Origin: Epiperipatus broadwayi
Taxonomy: Eukaryota; Onychophora; Udeonychophora; Euonychophora; Peripatidae
Reading direction: 5' to 3'
Assembly (NCBI GenBank): GCA_028023455.1
Contig: JAQFVV010006426.1
Location: 250,001-314,000, forward strand
DNA length: 64,000 bases
In this document: positions 1 through 11,366 of the stretch, in pieces
Position numbering within the stretch: the first letter of the stretch is position 1
Layout: every line of letters starts with the position of its first letter
Position numbers and translations under genes: made by a program
Notes under the pieces: model-generated
Seen by the model: the letters and a program-made list of their open reading frames with translations, nothing else
Database searches by the model: none
Told to the model about the DNA's origin: nothing

Positions 1-1390
1 GATTTTTTTAAATTTTATATATTTTTGTTTTATGTAAGTGTTAAGCAGATTAAGGGTTTCTTTATGTAATTATAATTATTATTACAATATATTAGGATAC
101 ATTAGTTTATAAGAGAAGTGTATATCTCCTATAGTCCACCATGATGCCAGTCATGTATTTAGCAACACAATACAACAGTATACTTTTCAAAATTAACAAG
201 AAGAACTCTGAGATCAATATTTAGTATTTCATTAATTATTAATCCATTCATCTGTATCATAATTATGGTGGTGGCAAATGAAATTCACTATTATTCATTG
301 TACTATTAGAAAAGTACACTGCATTTTAACTCTACAAGAGTAGGGTAGATCAGATTATGTCAATAAATAATTATTTGGTGATAGATATTTGTTATACAAG
401 ATATTGAAGAAAAGATATAAGGACTCTATTAGATGTTACTATAAGTACAAAATATTTATTGCTCAGACAATATATTTTGATGAAGGGAAATGTATCTTCT
501 AAAAGTGTGATGCAGGGATGAATGAAGTTTTCTCTTTCTAGTTTATTTACTTGCTATATAATAATGCATTTTATTATTGCTTTGACATTTTCTTTTATCT
601 TAATGCATGTCTCTGTAGTAAAGAAAGATAACTAATTGACCACTGAGCTTAGCCCAATGCATTATTCATTTTTTGTGGTATTAAGAGTCTCTCGTACTTT
701 CTTAGTCTCATCATCATAATATAATCATCCTATTTCACTTGCCTTATTTTTACTCAGAATATACATATGAAAATTTTATGGTATATGACCATGGGTCATA
801 TTATGACCAGGTTTGAATCCCATGCCTAAAACTTAATTTTGTTTGGGTTTCAATAGAGCTGGATCTTTCTTTTGCATAGGTAATTGATAGCCAATTTAGC
901 TAATTATCTAACATTGGTCCATAAATGAAAATGCTATACTTACTATTTAGTAATTAGAAACCTTTCTATTTCATTATTCGTTGATAAAGAATTTAACTGT
1001 TGCCCCCCTCCCCCATTTTATATACATATACATATCAACAAACATTTCCTCATGTATATTAATCTCTAATTTTATATCTTTAATATTTATACTTTTATTA
1101 TGTGTTATAATCAAATCAAATTTTACATGCATAGATTACTTGTGTTTACATAGTTCTACACATAAACCCTATATATATTTAAAATTAAACTGAGAGTCTG
1201 CAAACCTCTCTCGCTTATTGCCAATCAGTTGTTATTAATAGCGATCAAATCGTAAATACAATTTAATTTCAAATACTGCCTGCGCTTTATAAATTAAATC
1301 TTATTTATATATATTTAAGTAACCATTAATATATAATTATTAATATATAAAAAGAACTAATTAATCGTTAAAATGGTCAATCCTTAAATA
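1..1390. other. AT-rich non-coding stretch
   Basis: No coding signal was recognised on either strand. A sequence like a tRNA B box (GGTTTGAATCC) lies near 810-821, but no matching A box or second copy was found. The longest open frame here, near 981-1193, is low-complexity AT-rich sequence with hydrophobic, Ile/Phe-rich codons and no domain. Confidence 0.5.
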
Positions 1391-1530
1391 ATTCCCAGTA
1401 TCAATAACAATCAATAATCTCAATCTGTTGTCAGGACAACCTCTTTTTAACAATTAATAGAGGAATTCCAACTTTATTGTTAAAAGAAGATTGCTTTGAC
1501 AACAGATTGATATTGTTATTGATATTGGGA
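1391..1530. mobile_element. Inverted-repeat (MITE-like) element, about 140 bp
   Basis: The left arm (about 1391-1455) and right arm (about 1474-1530) are imperfect inverted repeats. Both ends share a run reading tcaataacaat, then caatctgttgtca, and the inner part pairs ctttttaacaat with attgttaaaag. No coding potential is present. A related single arm (gtcaagacaacctcttta) recurs near 10804-10830, so this looks like a small dispersed non-autonomous element and not a chance hairpin. No clear target duplication was found, so the superfamily is unknown. Confidence 0.6.
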
Positions 1531-1539
1531 TTATCTAAG

Positions 1540-2845
1540 AGATCTGATTTTAATGATTACTTATAAACCCATTTAGTCTTGAACATTGTTACATTTATTA
1601 TTTAAATAACTATTTAATACATTTTAAAATTCTAATTAAAACTTTAAAAGGCCATATTTCTAAATACTTTTAAATATCAATGTGACAGGTTCTTCATTTT
1701 GGATGCCAGAAGTGAAAGAGCTGGATGCAATCTGACAATTATGGAAGGCAAGTAAATGTTAAATGATCATTTACATATGCTAATAAGTTTTATTTTTTAA
1801 GACCAAACCCCAAATTGTGTTTGATTTGTTGTTCAGTCTGAATAATATCACCTCACATTTCTCTTCACAATAACATCCGGCCTAGCATATTTAAATGATC
1901 ATTTTACATTCGTTCAACAGTTTGGTAAAGATATCATTAATGCATACATATAAACTTTCATTTCTATATATATATACACACATGTATATTTCCAGTATAT
2001 ACAAATTAAAATTGTTCTTACAATTTAAAAAATAGAAATGTGCTAATAATAATAGATGAGTTAGTGTTCTTACACAATTCTTTTATCAAGTCCAGATTTT
2101 TGCTTTTATACAATTTATTTTTTATTTATATTAACTGTAATATTTAATTTTATACAATACAAATGTTCTGACCTTTTTATATTTAGATAATCTTCAAGAT
2201 GTTTCTTATAATGTACCCACATATAAAGATGTGGTCAATGTACGCATATATGTAATTTATATAGAAAAAAACTACCCTTTCACCCATGTAATATGTAAAG
2301 ACATTTTTCCATATCAATTAATGTTTTAAAAGAATAAGAAATTACACATTCTTGAAGTTTACTATTTAAAAAAATCAACATTCAATCACAGTGCTTAATG
2401 CAGGCTATTAAAAATAAGATACTTTCTCTCCCTTGGGATATATAAAAATAGACTGATTTTAAAATCTGACTTTTAAATTAGATCACATTGTTTCCTATGG
2501 TATCAATGAATATTGGTTTATTTAATAGTAAACTTTAAGAATGATGGGTTACCTGTTCTTTCAAAACATTTATTGTCCCAAAGTCTATCTATTCATAGCA
2601 TTTGTATGAAAGGGTAAATTTCAAAATTACATATAGATCTAAATGCAATGTTATTTAATAATTGTATATCAATTATATATAAAACATTAATTAATTTCAT
2701 TAATAATTGGCTAATGCTAAATGAATGAAAAATTACATAAATATACATTTATACAGTTTTTTTTATGTCTTGAAAATATTGTATGGTTGTAGTAGGTTAT
2801 AGTTAGTTTTGTATAAAAGAGATAGATGTCACTATGTATGCAATA
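1540..2845. other. AT-rich non-coding stretch
   Basis: No gene, RNA or structured repeat was recognised. Short runs of TA and A/T are present only. Confidence 0.5.
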
Positions 2846-2849
2846 TAGA

Positions 2850-3825
2850 GCATAGGAAGACATGCATTAGATGCAGAGGTATGGACAGCAATTCAAGGAG
2901 AAATGGGATGGTCAAGTTTTTATATGACAGATGCAAAAAGTAAAATGAAAATGTTTGGTAGGTTGCAGTTTATGGATGATAAAAGAATAGCAAAATAGTA
3001 TTTAATTGGGTTATGAGTAAAGGGCAGGCAACAAGATGGGTGAGAAAGGTAATGCGGTATGCAAAGGATTTGGATAAAGAATTTATATCAGTATATTTGT
3101 ACAAAAGATGGGAAGATTGTGTTAAGAGGATTATTGAGGGTTATAGTAGTAAGAAATGGGATAAAAGAATAAATTTATTAATAAAAACTAGGGAGTTAGA
3201 GAGATGGAGAAATAGTATGGAGAGTAAAAAGAGTTTAAATATATATAGAAATAAACAGAATATTAGGTGTGAGATAATATATGATAATAGTAAGGAAAGT
3301 AGTTTATTGTTTAAGGCTCGAATAGGATCTTTAGCAACAAGAGAATATACATGTAAATGGAAAAATATGGGTGATTTAGTTTGAAAATTGAGTAAGGAAG
3401 ATATAGAAAATATTAGGCATCTGTTGATTGAATGTAAATGCTTGAAAACAGAAAGAGTACAAATAAAGGAGTTATGAGAGAATAAATATGAACAAAGTGA
3501 TTATACAGAAATTGGGTTATTGGTTTTTATCCTAGGTTTGGGAAAAGATAAGGGGGATTTAGATATCAAGATCATAGAGTTGACAAAGATTATGTAGTGG
3601 AAATGGAATGGAGCAGATTATGGGAAAGTTTAGGGTGTGGAATGGAAGGGGAAGGTAAAATGGCTAACAGGTTTCTTTGGGCATAGTTGCGGAGAGATTT
3701 CTGACTCCATTTAAGAATAAGTCATGGTATATCACATCACATTGTTGCTGAGAGATTCCTGACTCCATTTAAGGAGAAGTCACAGTGCATCACATCACAT
3801 CACAATTGTAAATTTGTTCAAGCCC
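2850..3825 (+). pseudogene. LINE-A retrotransposon, 5'-truncated copy (C-terminal part of reverse transcriptase ORF and 3' end)
   Basis: This copy aligns with the larger minus-strand LINE at 5287-7204, sharing runs such as GRLQFMDDKRIAK, MSKGQATRW and KDLDKEFISVYLYKRW. Only the region downstream of the catalytic domain remains, followed by a stretch with HLLIECKCL, typical of the C-terminal Cys/His segment of many LINE ORF2 proteins. In-frame stops occur (for example after GDLV near 3382), so it is dead. The 3' end has a doubled non-translated tail: two related units, each ending in ACATCACATCACA-type repeats, near 3685-3750 and 3752-3812. 5' truncation with a short-repeat tail is normal for LINE insertion by target-primed reverse transcription. 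Confidence 0.8.
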
Positions 3826-3959
3826 ATTGAAAAGGACAAAAATTAATATTTGCCAAAAAGTGTTTTTATATATGTGATTATTATTATTATGTATATTATG
3901 GCTATTATATAAATATATATTATATTATATGATTTATTTAATTAATATATATATATTAA

Positions 3960-4355
3960 TATGTAAAAGGAACTACAGACAGTATTGGATGTATATTAAA
4001 ATGCTATAATATAGATACAGCATTTTCTACTCATCAAAAGATCAGCAATATAATAACCAAGACTAAGGATTCAATCCCTCTTGAATCTCGTGGTGTTTAT
4101 CAAATCTCATATGAAAATTGTAAAGCTTTTTACATAGGTATGAGTAATCATTGCATCAGTATTAGGAGAGATGAGCATGCTAATGCAGTTAAACAACACT
4201 CATCATTATCAGCACCTTCACTCCATACTATAGCTTCAGGTTATAAAATTAATTTTTCTAGTACCAGGATTATATCCAGATGTGATAATCTCTACCAGTG
4301 CAAAATTAGAGAAGCCATTGAGATACTTACAAGGCCAGATTGTATCAATAAGTGA
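3960..4355 (+). pseudogene. Penelope-like element fragment: GIY-YIG endonuclease domain
   Basis: A frame open from 3960 to the stop at 4353 translates to a Penelope-type C-terminal domain. It opens with YVKGTTDSIGCIL, followed by the nuclease signature GVYQISYENCKAFYIG (GIY-YIG: GVY...YIG), then a conserved R..EH and SAPSLHT region and an ending REAIEILTRPDCINK. In Penelope-like retroelements this nuclease lies after a telomerase-like reverse transcriptase and cuts the target for insertion. Here no reverse transcriptase precedes it: upstream is AT-rich filler and LINE-A. The copy is therefore 5'-truncated although this domain is uninterrupted. The first Met lies within the domain at 4140, so the visible frame is the tail of a longer protein, not a separate gene. 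Confidence 0.8.
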
Positions 4356-4499
4356 GATGATACATGCAAACTTCCTCCTATTTGAAAAGATTTTTTCAAA
4401 AACATTCTTAATTTAACATTTTTGTTATTGGTGGAAACTTTGACGTTTTTTTTCAAAGCAGTGATTGTAGCTCCTCTACAACTGCCTTTCTACCTTTTA

Positions 4500-4560
4500 T
4501 CACCCAGTGGATGACTTGTGTGATCAAGTCGAAATGTCGGTATATCAATATTTAAATTTT
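4500..4560 (+). other. Penelope-type 3' tail hairpin with hammerhead-like core
   Basis: About 145 bp after the endonuclease stop, the sequence reads GGATGACTTG, a loop, CAAGTC and then GAAATG. GACTTG (4513-4518) and CAAGTC (4525-4530) form a perfect 6-bp stem directly followed by GAAA. Penelope-like elements often carry hammerhead motifs with a CTGATGA core, a stem and GAAA. Here the first core bases are degraded, so cleavage is not expected, but position and layout support this being the element's own tail. Confidence 0.5.
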
Positions 4561-4616
4561 TTAACATGGATGAACCCGCAAAAGGTCTTTTATATATATA
4601 TTGTAATTAATGTAAG

Positions 4617-4676
4617 GTATTTCAGGTACCCTTTTAGGTATATAACATATTTCAGGTACCCTTTTAGGTATCTAAC
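4617..4676. repeat. 30-bp tandem duplication
   Basis: Two copies of a unit containing ttcaggtacccttttaggta start at 4621 and 4651 (period 30). They follow the Penelope-type tail and have no coding meaning. Confidence 0.8.
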
Positions 4677-4679
4677 ACT

Positions 4680-5286
4680 TCCAAATGCATCATGATAGCT
4701 TGCCTCATGTCAGGTTTATATTCTAGCAGCTTCCAGTTAGAGAAAATTTGCCTTTGTTTTATCCATATAGTGATTAAAATCGATATTATTGTTGTCTGAC
4801 TTTACTTCCAAATGGAGTTTACTTATAGCCAGATCCACTTCCATAATGAGAAAAATTGGATTCACTGTGCACCATTACTTATTGGCCTGTTTCTACTGAA
4901 TATGTCTTATCTATTCATATATTTATTGATTTGTAGTAAAGAATGATCAATCTAATCAAGGTAAGATGGAATCTGGACAACTCTATTAATTGAAGATAAG
5001 TTGAACTATAACACAATAGAATCATCGTAGATAAGTATATAAAATTTATAATGATGGTTGTCTTTGGCTGAATAGCAAACTTAGCTAGAATATCATCTTA
5101 AGTTCAACTAGCAGCACTTGTAAGAAGAGAATACTAATTTGTATACTATTATTGACAATTGAATGTATTTGGAAAAAGTACAAATTTGATTTTTTTTCTT
5201 TGTTCTCATATAGGGTTAAAGCTGAAAAATATAATTCTGCTTTGATTACCATTTCATATTCTTAGACAGGCTGTTAATAACAATAT
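4680..5286. other. Non-coding stretch between Penelope fragment and LINE-A
   Basis: No gene was recognised. A fragment near 5150-5175 (ttgaatgtatttgga) resembles the arm family seen at 36.8 and 53.1 kb, so this may hold an old remnant of that fold-back element. Confidence 0.4.
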
Positions 5287-7204
5287 GAGATGATGTACTG
5301 TGGCTTCTCCTTAAACAAAGTCAAGAATCTCTCAGAAATCATGCCCAGAGAAACCTGTTAGCCACTTCATTTTTCATTCCCCACCCTAAGTTTTCCCATA
5401 TTCTGCTCCATCCCATTTCCACAACATAATCTTTGTTAACTCTATGGCCTTTACATCTAAATCTCCCTTATTTTTTCCCAAACCCAGCATAAAAACCAAT
5501 AATCCACTTTCTGTATAATTACTTTTTTCATATTTATTCTTCCATAACTTCATTATATATACCCTGTTTTCAAGCATTTACATTCAATTAACAGATGCCT
5601 AATATTTTCTATTCCTTCCTTACATAATTTACAGACTAAAATTCACGAGTATATTCTCTTGCTGCTAAAGATCCCATTCAAGCCTTAAACAATAAACTAC
5701 TTTCCTTACTATTATCATATATTAACTCACATCTAATATTCTGTTTACTTCTATATATATTTAAACTTTTTTTATTCTCCATACTAGTTCTCCATCTCTC
5801 TAACTCCCTATTCTTTATTAATAAATTTATTCTTTTACCCCATTCCTTACCACTATAACACTCAAAAATCCTCCTAACACAATCATCCCATCTTTTATAC
5901 AAATATACTGATATAAATTCTTTATCCAAATCTTTTGGATACCACATTACCTTTCTACCCATCTTGTTGCCTGCCCTTTACTCATAACCCAATTAAATAC
6001 TATTTTGGCTATTCTTTTATTATCCATAAACTGCAATCTACCAAACATTTTCATTTTACTTTTTGCATCTCTCATATGAAAACTTGACCATCCCATTTCT
6101 TCTTGAATTGCCTCCCTTGCTGTCCATATATCTGCATCCAATGCATGTCTTCCTACTTCCCTTTGAACTTTTTCTAAGTAATCTAATACCCCTTTACTAA
6201 CACATAATGCATCATTACCAAATGTTAAATCTGCTACTGCAACTCCTTTCCATATAATTCTAACTACATCATATTTATTATATGAAAACACTGCTAATTT
6301 CTTAATCAATCCCTTTCGTTTCTTTGCTTCATTTATCAATTTTTTCTCCCATTCATCCAAATAATTTTTCTGATTACTTAAAATAATTCCCAAATAACTA
6401 TATCTATTCACCATCCTTAACTTAATAACTCCCCATAAAAATTCTACATCATCTCTTTCCTCAGTATTAACCATCATTATATTTGATTTTTCTTCACTAA
6501 ATTTAATCCCCATCTTTTTACCCACCCTTGCACATGTCTTCAGCATAACTTCCATATCTTCTCTTCTTTCTACACCCAAAAATATATCACCCACAAAAAA
6601 AAAAGACCCGACAAAATAAATACTCCCTTGCTATCTATTAACAAAATCTTTATCCCTCTTCCTAATCTTTCTATTGCTCTTTCCATTTCACTCAAATACA
6701 ACACAAACAAAATAGGTGACATAGGGCATCCTTGCCTTAGTCCCACCCCGTTTTTAACTTTAACTGATTCTATATTCCCTAATTGATATATATAATAATT
6801 ATTTTTATATAATTTCTTAATAATATCCACTAAAGCTTTATCCATTCCCAAATTTGCTAAACTTATCCATAATCTATTTCTATTACTCTATCATATGCCT
6901 TCTCTATATCTATAAAACTCATATATAACTGTTTACCTGAATTCCTACTCATATCCATAAGTTGTGTAACTACAAATAAATTATCTCCTATACACCTATC
7001 TAATCTAAAACCTCCTTGCATTTCACCCACTACATTATTCCCTTCTAACCATTTTACAACTTTTCTAGGGACCATATATGAGAAAACTTTATATAAAACT
7101 GATGTTACCACTATCGGTCTCAAATTATTTAACTTTCTATGATCCTTACCCTTTTCTTTAAATAATAATCTTACTCTTGTATTACTCCAACTACTCCGAA
7201 AAAT
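5287..7204 (-). pseudogene. LINE-A non-LTR retrotransposon, reverse transcriptase pseudogene
   Basis: Read on the minus strand from 7204, broken frames give the expected order of a LINE reverse transcriptase. They run RVRLLFKEKGKD and LRPIVVTSVLYKVF, then EMQGGFRLDRCIGDNLFV, then FIDIEKAYDRV (motif A), then GLRQGCPMSPILFVLYL, then a motif C position reading FVGDIFLGVE. The usual catalytic pair there is DD (FADD), so the first Asp has become Gly and the enzyme would be dead even without the frame breaks. Thumb and C-terminal regions follow (YSYLGIILSN; GRHALDADIWTAREAIQEE), with further stops. The 3' end near 5287 carries a degraded CATCA-type tail matching the plus copy at 3812. The 5' end stops at about 7204 beside a fold-back element, so the element is truncated, without an endonuclease domain. 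The clade was not assigned. Confidence 0.85.
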
Positions 7205-7218
7205 CTATTCTGTCGTCT

Positions 7219-7405
7219 TATTAAAACTCTCCATACAGCAATGCCACTAAGTGCCTACTCATCCAATATCTCCAGAGTAGTTTCTAGCTTGTCTGTGGAT
7301 ATTGGATGAGTAGTCATTCGGTAAGGATTTTATGAACAAACCTTTCTGCATCCATTGATTACAAAGGTTTGTACTTGGTGGCATTACTCTATGGAGAGTT
7401 TGCAA
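7219..7405. mobile_element. Fold-back family FB-1, short copy
   Basis: The ends are inverted: taaaactctccatacagcaatgcc on the left in two pieces (aaactctccatacag, caatgccact) and ggtggcattactctatggag on the right. The middle keeps cctactcatccaatatctcc and its inverse atattggatgagtag. It is a shortened copy of the family seen at 40.1, 43.0, 51.2 and 62.4 kb, lacking most of the hammerhead-like segment. It directly abuts the broken 5' end of LINE-A. Confidence 0.75.
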
Positions 7406-8280
7406 TTGTTAATATAGATTTCAGCTTCATGAAAATTTTTAGTAAAATGCTATTTTTTAAAAAATTAACATAATTTATAACAAACTATATTATTATAATT
7501 TCAAAATATGTACAATTGTTTCTTCAACTACCTGACATAAATTAGCCCTCTCCTCATGAACACTTTTCCAATTGAATTTCTGAAGCCATATACAATGTAC
7601 TTTATAAAAATCTGCTCTTTCTATTCGACTCTGTTATTGAATACCTTTGCTAAATAATTTTATCTACTTTTGTTTCTCATAGTATTGAAAATTATACATA
7701 TTTTGAAAAGTTTTCTGCTTGAACACAAGCAAATAAGTAATAAACTGAATGCCAATACTTGAAAAATGATTACTGGGATATTTGATAGTCTTCGTAATAT
7801 GATTTATTCTCTCATACTTAGTTACACAATAAATAGTTAATAGAAATAGTACTCAAGTATTTAGAATAACATCAGATAGTTTCAAGTCGTACGTAAAATT
7901 TATCTCATTCACATAAATTTGCAGAAAGTATGATGGTTTCTCATATTATGTAATTGATCTTCAGACGAAAATATACACGCATATACATTCACATAATTGA
8001 AACGTATTATAAACATTTATTTACTGTAACTGTTAACATTAAAACATTTCCGTGCCTTAAATTAATATAAAATATTCTCGGCAAAAGTTAACTAATTAAC
8101 GTTAATAATTAAACAGCAAATCGAGGAAAAAATATTTTTCTATTAGATTAAAACATTATAATTAAAAATTAAATTGAAATCTATTGAAAATTATGTTAAA
8201 TAATCTTCTTTTAAAACTTTTGTTTTCTAATTAAAGAATACTGGCAGTTATATATCCATTTAATCTTAAAGTTATTTAAC
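7406..8280. other. AT-rich upstream flank
   Basis: No gene or repeat was recognised. The stretch lies between FB-1 and the nucleoredoxin-like promoter and may include distal regulatory sequence, but no site stands out. Confidence 0.5.
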
Positions 8281-8466
8281 TGCACGCGCTTTCAATAGAA
8301 ATGTCACTATCCCATCTGCCCACCGGCTTTCATGTTCCTGTGACGTCACGATCTGCCATATTTATTTCTTTACTCGAGAGGATAATACTCGTTCCTTTCA
8401 GTTGCCGCATTTATTTGGATTTATAATATTGGTGGATTTGGCAGGCTTTAGTTTATTTAGCAGAAA
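8281..8466 (+). promoter_or_regulatory. Promoter and 5' UTR of the nucleoredoxin-like gene, with a CRE site
   Basis: G+C and CpG content rise visibly here against the AT-rich background (cacgcgc, caccggc, gacgtcacg, actcgag). A perfect palindromic cAMP-response element TGACGTCA lies at 8341-8348, about 120 bp before the start codon, followed by gccatattta, which resembles a YY1-type site in reverse. No strong TATA box at a usual distance was identified, though AT-rich runs make this hard to judge. An in-frame TAG at 8458-8460 closes the frame just before the ATG, supporting 8467 as the true start. Confidence 0.55.
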
Positions 8467-8775
8467 ATGTCTGCAAATACAGTATTAAATTTGCTTGGTG
8501 AAGAATTATTACAAAATAGCAACGAAAAAATACCAACTGAACGATTATTCGGACCAGGCAAAGTTATCGGTCTCTATTTTTCGGCTCATTGGTGTCCACC
8601 TTGCCGTAGTTTTACTCCAGAGTTGATTAAATTTTATAAAAACTTCAAAAATAGTTCTCAAGGGGATAGTTTTGATATCATTTTTATTAGTACTGATGAA
8701 GATCAGTCTTCTTTTGATGAGTATTTTGGCGATATGCCGTGGTCAGCTTTACCGTTTACTGAACAGGAGCGTAAG
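8467..8775 (+). CDS. Nucleoredoxin/tryparedoxin-like thioredoxin-fold protein, first coding exon
   Basis: This exon encodes 103 residues of a thioredoxin-fold oxidoreductase of the nucleoredoxin/tryparedoxin family, cytosolic or nuclear enzymes that reduce protein disulfides. Around residues 33-48 lies VIGLYFSAHWCPPCRSF with the redox pair Cys43/Cys46; the WCPPC form is typical of this family. Next come FTPELIKFYKNF, the strand FDIIFISTDEDQ (residues about 74-85) and MPWSALPF, a family hallmark. The frame ends at Lys103, where CGTAAG|GTAGGT gives a phase-0 donor at 8776. Reading on gives only 11 non-homologous residues and a stop, so splicing is far more likely. No signal peptide or membrane segment is present. 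The start is set by an in-frame stop nine bases upstream and by A at -3. The second exon, expected to carry the cis-Pro loop (GIPTL-like), was not found. Confidence 0.85.
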
Positions 8776-10260
8776 GTAGGTTTAGTTTTAAATAAAACCG
8801 GCTTTTTATAGTCTTATCAAATAGTTAAATTTTGACTGATTACTAATTTTATTATTATAATTGTAGAATACTCATAATCTTTATAATATTTATTTTTTAT
8901 GGGGAAAAAATAGAACAAAATTAAATCTTGTTCGATTCCTCTAATGGAAGACAAAAGACATGATATTGCCTATTGCGAGCTTATGTCTTCCGTATAAACT
9001 TGCTCTACACACTGTTGATATAAATCCCGTTTCCGATTCTAGGCTTGATATTAATTATATTTCGTATAAAAATAGTGCCCCCCCCCCATTTTTTATGCAC
9101 TATCTAAAAAAAGAAATTAAAAAAAAAAACATTTTAGATTTTATAGTTGTGCTACTATAAAGATTGTAGGGATTTTTTTTTTTTTTTAACCCAGTGCAAG
9201 GATCAGTTAGTTGATGTTTGGAATATTTTATTTTTTACCACACACGTGTAGCGAGTGATAAACTGAATTTATCTCGAGGCTATGTGTATTTTAAATCCAA
9301 TTTTTGAAATCATTAAAAAATGAAATGTTAGAATTTTTTTTTAATTGTTATAAATTATGGCATTTTTTAAAATAGTAAAGCGGGGGGTCTAAATTATGTA
9401 TATTTATGCATTTTTACTCATGTATTTTAAATTACGAATAATTTAGCTTTTTAAAAGACATTAAAAAAATGCATTGCATTGCATATTATCCATAATACTT
9501 TAATTTTGAACAAAAGCAAGTCTGGCCAGTTTAAGCCTACGTTCATTGATTTTTTTTTTTTTGCGCCTGGAAAAAAAACCAAAACAACAACAACAAAAAA
9601 TTCTAAATGGCACGTGTTTGAATTCTTTGTTTATGTTATAATTTTTTTTATGCGTATTTTTATGTGGAATTCTTACTGTGATTGTATAAATACAGTCATT
9701 ATTTAAAAAAAAAAAAATGCAAATATTTAATCTACACACGTATTCGTATGCTATATTTATGTTTCTTCCAAACAAAACACCCAAATATCGAAATTGCCAA
9801 TTCTATTCGCTAGGCGTTGTTATTTTCTAAAAAATTTTCTCTATAAAGTTCCCACTCACTTTATTTTAAGTAATAAAAGCATTATTAAATCTTACATCTT
9901 TTTTTCAAAAGCATATTTTTATGTAATGAGTTTTCTGACTCATTTAAGGAAGTAAACAACAGTGTTAAGTGCTTATAATTTTTAAATGTATTTAAAGTCT
10001 ATCAAATTGATATGATAGTATAAGTTTTTAATAAATTATTAATAAATGTTTATCTAAAAGATAGTAAATCGCCATTATAGTTACACAAAAATCACATACT
10101 TCGTAGACCAAGTTCTGACAAAATATATTTAGCAATAATGACATTTGAGAATTTGATGATTTGAATATACTGCTGAAGCAGCAGAAATGCATTATGAGGG
10201 TTATTTGCCTTTTTCTAATGGCTTTAATCATTATGGAAAATGTTCAATATGTGTATATGT
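8776..10260 (+). other. Start of the nucleoredoxin-like intron, low complexity
   Basis: The donor GTAGGT opens at 8776. The sequence beyond is rich in homopolymers (C run near 9079-9087; T and A runs at 9172, 9550 and 9708). Open frames here are A/T-run artefacts. No acceptor with following coding sequence was recognised. Confidence 0.5.
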
Positions 10261-10261
10261 T

Positions 10262-10760
10262 TAATTAATTACTGTTTATCAGATTATGCTGAAGATAAAT
10301 ATTTGTTATAATTGAAATGTTTTTAAAAAAATATTGATGGTTAGCAAACTATTTGTTGTTGATTATAATCTTTTATTATTTAACTATCATCATAATTTTT
10401 ATAGTTAATAATTAATTATTATATAACAATATCCACTAGAGATGAGAATTAAACATTAAAAAAAAAACATTGGTGATTAAAAATTTAGTTGTTTCTTAAT
10501 CATCATCTTTTATTATTAAAAAATAAATAAATAAAACATTTTAAATATCTATCAACTTAATTTTTAAATGCATTTAATAATTAATTACTGTACTTTGAAG
10601 TATACTGAAGATGATAAGTTGTTGCAATTGTGCTTAATTAAAAAGTATTGACAGTAGATAATAATTTTTTTTATTGATCATCATTGTTTATTGTCAAAAG
10701 TTCATTTAAAGTAACTGTCTGTTTAATTTTTAAATGCATTTAATAATTTATTAGTTATTA
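10262..10760. repeat. Diverged direct duplication, period about 315 bp
   Basis: Copies begin with taattaattactgt at about 10262 and 10577, and both continue with a ctgaagat-ataa-type block and then attga-type sequence. The motif aatttttaaatgcattta also recurs at about 10560 and 10722. Both copies are AT-rich, non-coding and diverged. Confidence 0.45.
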
Positions 10761-10803
10761 ATGATAATAATCAACCCTTAAGCTATCATCAATCTTAACC
10801 TAT

Positions 10804-10830
10804 AGTCAAGACAACCTCTTTAACAATAAA
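10804..10830. repeat. Single arm related to the 1391-1530 inverted-repeat element
   Basis: The sequence gtcaagacaacctcttta followed by acaataaa matches the left inner arm of the element at 1391-1530. The opposite arm was not found, so this is a fragment. Confidence 0.5.
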
Positions 10831-11310
10831 GGTGATAATTAATAAAGGCAGTGTATCAAAATATCCTGAAGATGAGGATTCGATGTTTGATACATCATTT
10901 AAACTTCTCTTTAAAAAACATAGCATTAAGTTTCAGATATGTTGATGGGTGCATGCCCAGAAATTCTCTGAATCTCATGATGCATTCAATAAAGATGAAT
11001 CATGGACTAGACTAAATGTTTCGCAAATATATGACATTTCTTCAGTAATGAAATTTGCATCATAGTTTTTTTTTCTCTAGCTATTACTTTGACACTTATG
11101 TATTTAAACTGATTTGTATTAGGACTATGTAATTAAATACTTATTTACTAATTGTAATTGTATGGCAATTAGCTCCCTCCTGAATTTATACTTAGGGTCA
11201 ATTCCTGGCAGGCTAATTTATATTCAATACTTACAGATCTTTCAGCTTAGTATTATTACTTATTATTCTAATGTTATTTTTTTTTTACATTTTTTCTGAT
11301 TCATGTGGAT

Positions 11311-11366
11311 TTGGCAATATCAAATCTTCATGTTCATATTGGCAATATCAAATCTTGGTGTTCATA
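11311..11366. repeat. 28-bp tandem duplication
   Basis: Two copies of a unit starting ttggcaatatcaaatctt begin at 11311 and 11339, differing at two to three bases. Confidence 0.85.

Noticed and set aside
800-860. tRNA-derived SINE at the left end
   Set aside because: Only a B-box-like sequence was found; no A box, tail or second copy.
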